Positions 60,301 through 64,000 of a stretch of DNA of 64,000 nt are shown piece after piece. The stretch covers positions 126,666 through 190,665 of the forward strand of contig VXAA01002192.1 in assembly GCA_013399115.1 (NCBI GenBank), given 5' to 3'. Every line of letters begins with the position of its first letter. Position 1 is the first letter of the stretch. The DNA is from Anseranas semipalmata. Lineage: Eukaryota > Chordata > Aves > Anseriformes > Anseranatidae. Position numbers and translations under genes: made by a program. The notes under the pieces are model-generated. The model made no database searches. It was not told the origin of the DNA and saw only the letters and a program-made list of their open reading frames with translations.

Positions 60301-62519
60301 TTGCTCCTCACCTGAAAATAAATGAAACTCTGCCATTCTACACCAGAAAAGGTCTGACTCAAATTATCAGCATCCCTCAGCTAAAAGCACATTGTTATGT
60401 TTTAATAGCTCAATAAACATGAGACCTCCTGCAGTGCCACAGTCCCGTTTCTTCATTTGCAATGGCAGCTCAGAGAGCTCTCATTTCAATGAGGGTTTGA
60501 TCAACATGGATAAAATTGGGACTAAAGTGCAACTAGGCCTTCCACCTACAAGATTGGTTTTGTACGTGCTGTATATCTACAGTCCTCACGGACCTGAGGG
60601 GAAGCAGGGAGCTACCAGATAACACCCATGAAGATATCTAAATATGGATTTAGACATCTAGTGGTAGGCAAATACAATTTGAAAATGAAATTTCTCTGCA
60701 ATTCAACTTTCTGGGGCAATTCTGCTAATAGTTCCACTTCTTACCCTCCCGCTTCTGCCCCTTTGATCCCCACCGTGCTGCGGCAGCACAAGCTGTTGTG
60801 TAGCTACTCAGAAATAATACCTGGAATTGAAGACAGCGGAAAGCTGGGGGAGCCAAAGGGATGGAGTGAGGCAGGAACCGTGCAAACCTCAGCTACCATT
60901 CTAAACCGACATTATTAGTAGGTTTTAAATTCAAATGCTCATACTTTCTCTGAGTGCTTAATAAAACTTTGGGGCACAAAAAATGCTTTGCTTCTGTAGG
61001 AAACAGAGTACCCATGTTCTGCACCCTTGCTTCTGCAAGTCACCTTAATACTCTGGTTTTAAAACAAGCAGAAGACATTCATTCTTTCGCAGCGTCCTGC
61101 TTTCAGCAAGGTGTATGCTGCTTCCCTTCCACAAGCAGCAGGGAACACAGGCTCTGACCGAAACACCCCAGAAATCTGCCAGAATCTTCTCATTCATTTC
61201 AGTAGACTTCAGAGCATGGTTTTATTCTGTGGTACAGCATGAGAACACTGAGTATGGAAGGCACTTAAGGACGTTATTGCATTGGTAATTAACATTTCAA
61301 AGCATTTCAGGAATCTTTCTACAGAAAGCTTGTAATAAAACTGAAATGGAGAACTCCAAAAAGCATCAAGTGCTTTATAAGATATAAATGACGGGGGAAA
61401 TGTTGAGCAATCTTGTGTAATTTGCAGGCATTTTAGTCCACCTAATTCCCTCCTTGTGTGCGCCAATCTGCTTTACATACACGCCTTGGGTAACACACAG
61501 CGGAATTAGCCTTTTCCACAACCTCATGATACATATGTGCTGAATCAGGCCAACACATTGCTTCATACATAAGTGCGAGCAACAAAATCAATTGTCTGGA
61601 GCATTATCTGATGGAGTCAACCAGAGGAAGGCACTTTACATTCTGTTTATGCCTATTCCTGTTCACTGTTTTAAAACAAAGCATCTTGAAATGGTGTTTG
61701 CTTTTCACTGTAATTCTACCATACTTCGAGATTCCAGACAAGGAAGGGAACGCAGAACAGATATTTACAAAATTTTAACTGTCACAATTGAATTTCAGGG
61801 AATATAAAAATCTCTCTCTCCTAGCATCCCTTGATTTCACTATTAAAAATAAGGTAAAATGGAAAGGCGTCAGGCCAATAGCTCAGTAACAGTGAAGAGA
61901 AACCTCTTGACAACTGGATTACACTTCTAACATTACGTTCTTCCCACCCTCCTATAGTCCTTAGTTGTTCCCCAGGTCCTGGCTGCTGAAATCAACTCTT
62001 TATCTGATTGTGACTGCAGATAAGTATCAAAGTAGTAGAGTAAGTAAAATAAGAGGATACACAGCTTTTGTGCTAATAAGCACTTCTTTTTAAATGCTAA
62101 GAGCAATTAGTCCTTTTGTGTCAACTATTGATTATGCAGACTGATAGACAAAAAAAGCAGCACCTCATTCTTCATTGTCCTGTATTTCTAAAGAGCAAAG
62201 CTGGCTAGAAGCAATTCTGAAGCAGAGCGATACTCCATCTTCAGAAATCAAGAGCAGCTTGGCTGTATTACAGAGCACCAGGGATGGGTTCGACTGAGTG
62301 AAAAGCAGTTTCTGATGCATTTCTTTTCCAGTACTATTTCATGAAAATATCCACTTTCGGTACTAGCTTTCCAGACCAAAGATGAAGAAGGTTATTTCAA
62401 AGTCTTAACGATGAATAATTTTAGCAGTTTCTACTTGAAACAAATTTTAAAAATCTGTGCCTTCAGTTTAAAATCTGCTTTCTGAAGAGTAAACATTCAC
62501 AATCCAAATTCTGTGAATT
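57301..62519. other. Non-coding unique sequence
   Basis: No gene is recognisable. A perfect 12-base palindrome TTGTTTAAACAA lies near 57625. A T-tract ending in a strong acceptor, followed 95 bases later by CAG|GTATAT, outlines a possible exon at 58731-58825, discussed among the findings. Other frames are short and random in composition. Confidence 0.5.
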
Positions 62520-63400
62520 CAGATTCATCTTCTGATTTAATTATGCAGCTCTAGCTTGACAATGTCCTTAACTGCCATAATGCCTGCCCACGTGTTTATG
62601 GAGTGCATTACATGTCATGAAGTGCTTGGTTTATTTATAACGCATGCTGCACTCAATAATTTGGCTTTATAGAGCATGATTTATAAAAAGTTTAAATAAT
62701 AATTAAGTTACATCACAACAGTGTGAATGCATGTTCTTTTGAATAGGTAAAAAGCTTCTGTCTGTTTATAAAAGATGTTCCTTTAAAATAGCATTTGAAT
62801 CTTATCATGACATCTTATTTACATGGATACAGCTAAATCATCACGAGGTTCTTAATGCATTTAAGTTAGAAATACGGAAATAGTGAAAAAGTAACTACCT
62901 GGCATGTGAGTCACCTAGTTTTCGTTGGTAGCAGCAACCTATAGGCAAGAGATAGAGCAGATGTTAAAAGTCTATTATTGTGTTAATTGACTCCAAGTGT
63001 TTAATAACCCTACGGTTATTCATTTAGATGTATTTTCATCAATATGTGGGAATCCTTGAAATCGCACAGGAAGAGCAAGGTGGAATTCAGTATCTCCAAG
63101 TTTTCAATGATTTTTGAGGACTTCTTTTCATGACAAATATACCGTTTTCATATGTAGAGTAAAAGAAAAGCATAACCTTTTAATTTCATGTCAAAAGCTG
63201 AAAGGTATTTAATTTTGTATGCAACTGCAGCTGCTTTTTCTTAGTTTTTATATTGCTGCACTGCTGCTTCACACAAGTGAATGTGAAGCTATTTCATGAA
63301 CTACTCATTGATCTCTATGAATTTATTACAAACACTTTGGACCTTATTATAACAGCATCCTTGAAAGACAAGCGTTTTGAATGTCACAAGGAGATGTTGC
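62520..63400. promoter_or_regulatory. Long candidate conserved noncoding block
   Basis: Almost 900 bases of unique, repeat-free, AT-rich DNA have few CpGs and many homeodomain/forkhead-type cores. Examples are TTTAATTATG, GTTTATTTATAA, TTAATGCATTTAAG, TTAATTGAC and TAATAACCC, plus CACGTG-like CCACGTG near 62589. It has neither microsatellites nor transposon signatures. This texture is common in conserved enhancer clusters around developmental genes. Function and conservation are inferred, not shown. Confidence 0.22.
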
Positions 63401-64000
63401 TATAATAAAGGAGAATGTAATAGGCCTTCATGCACAGTATTTGAGAGCCAGAGAGATTTCATCAAAGAGAATAACATAAGTAAGTGCCTTATAAGGAAGG
63501 TAGATCCTATACATATTGCAGTTTGAAGATTTCTTGATACAGCATATTAAATCTACAGAAGGATTCTATTCAGACACACACACGTGGACATACTAGCCTG
63601 TAGCACATCCATGCTTTGTAAAGAGTACATAACTTGCCAAGGAAATACACTTTTATTACTATGCCCCTGCTGCCTTCCCCCCGATGAATACAGAGTACTA
63701 GCATAAGGTAGATCAAAACCGCAGGGAGCCTTGAGGTCCCGTGAATGTATTAAACAATTTGCACAAATTGATCATAATTTAGATTTCAGGTGGTAATTGA
63801 TACTTGTGCTGCTGAACCTATTTAAGTCCTCTGTCCTAAATGCAGTTTTGGGTGCCTAAAATCCCCATCTGAGTGCTCTAGCCAGCATCTGGACCCACAT
63901 CACAGGTATTCATGCAAAAGGAATTAGAAGTATGAGAACCAGCTACCAATTTGGCTAAAGCATAAATGTCTTCAAGGTCTGGGTATTTGACACATACGAA
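63401..64000. other. Non-coding sequence to window end
   Basis: No gene is recognisable. There is a short CACACACACGTG run at about 63576-63587 and otherwise unique AT-rich DNA. Confidence 0.5.

Noticed and set aside
1..64000. CRISPR arrays, operons, prophage or bacterial systems
   Set aside because: There are no spaced repeats, no dense same-strand coding and no bacterial signals; the sequence is vertebrate nuclear DNA.

Overview
The window looks like nuclear DNA from a bird. The clearest sign is a CR1-type LINE 3' end at 33255-33353: the TTGGACTAG...GATCTT / CTTCCAACC / ATTCTGTG motif series that closes avian and other sauropsid CR1 copies. Worn MIR-family SINE relics, one compact retroviral LTR, AT-rich unique sequence and few simple repeats fit the same picture. 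I cannot name the species or the chromosome.

I recognise no protein-coding gene, tRNA, rRNA or known small RNA. Open frames reach at most about 180 codons. They sit on both strands without preference and almost all have the Cys/His/Ser-rich, low-complexity make-up of chance translation. The window is best read as intergenic or deep-intronic DNA. The most protein-like frame is a 105-codon minus-strand ORF at 40390-40707, which I do not recognise.

Layout: 1-11 kb is AT-rich unique sequence with a MIR relic near 1.4 kb. An isolated CpG island lies at 11.18-11.52 kb and contains a 20-bp GC-rich minisatellite able to form a G-quadruplex or i-motif. A CpG-bearing, enhancer-like segment lies at 14.34-14.52 kb. 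Unique DNA at 16-30 kb carries a good MIR relic at 22.2 kb and several AT-rich, homeobox-site-dense segments that look like conserved noncoding elements. From 30.2 to 33.4 kb there is an A-rich, T-poor tract, a solo LTR of about 468 bp and the CR1 3' end. The 33-48 kb part is AT-rich unique DNA with A-tracts. An AT dinucleotide/trinucleotide array at 48.1-48.3 kb is bounded by an 11-bp direct repeat. The 48-64 kb part is unique DNA with an AC microsatellite, a degraded CR1 tail, a possible MIR tail and a long enhancer-like AT-rich stretch near the right end.

There is no operon-like cooperation between genes to describe. The functional candidates are regulatory: the CpG island with its flanking MEF2/TEAD-type sites, the 14.4 kb cluster and the conserved-looking segments. 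All regulatory calls are inferences from motif content and need cross-species alignment or chromatin data. I found no convincing evidence of a novel protein or RNA system here.
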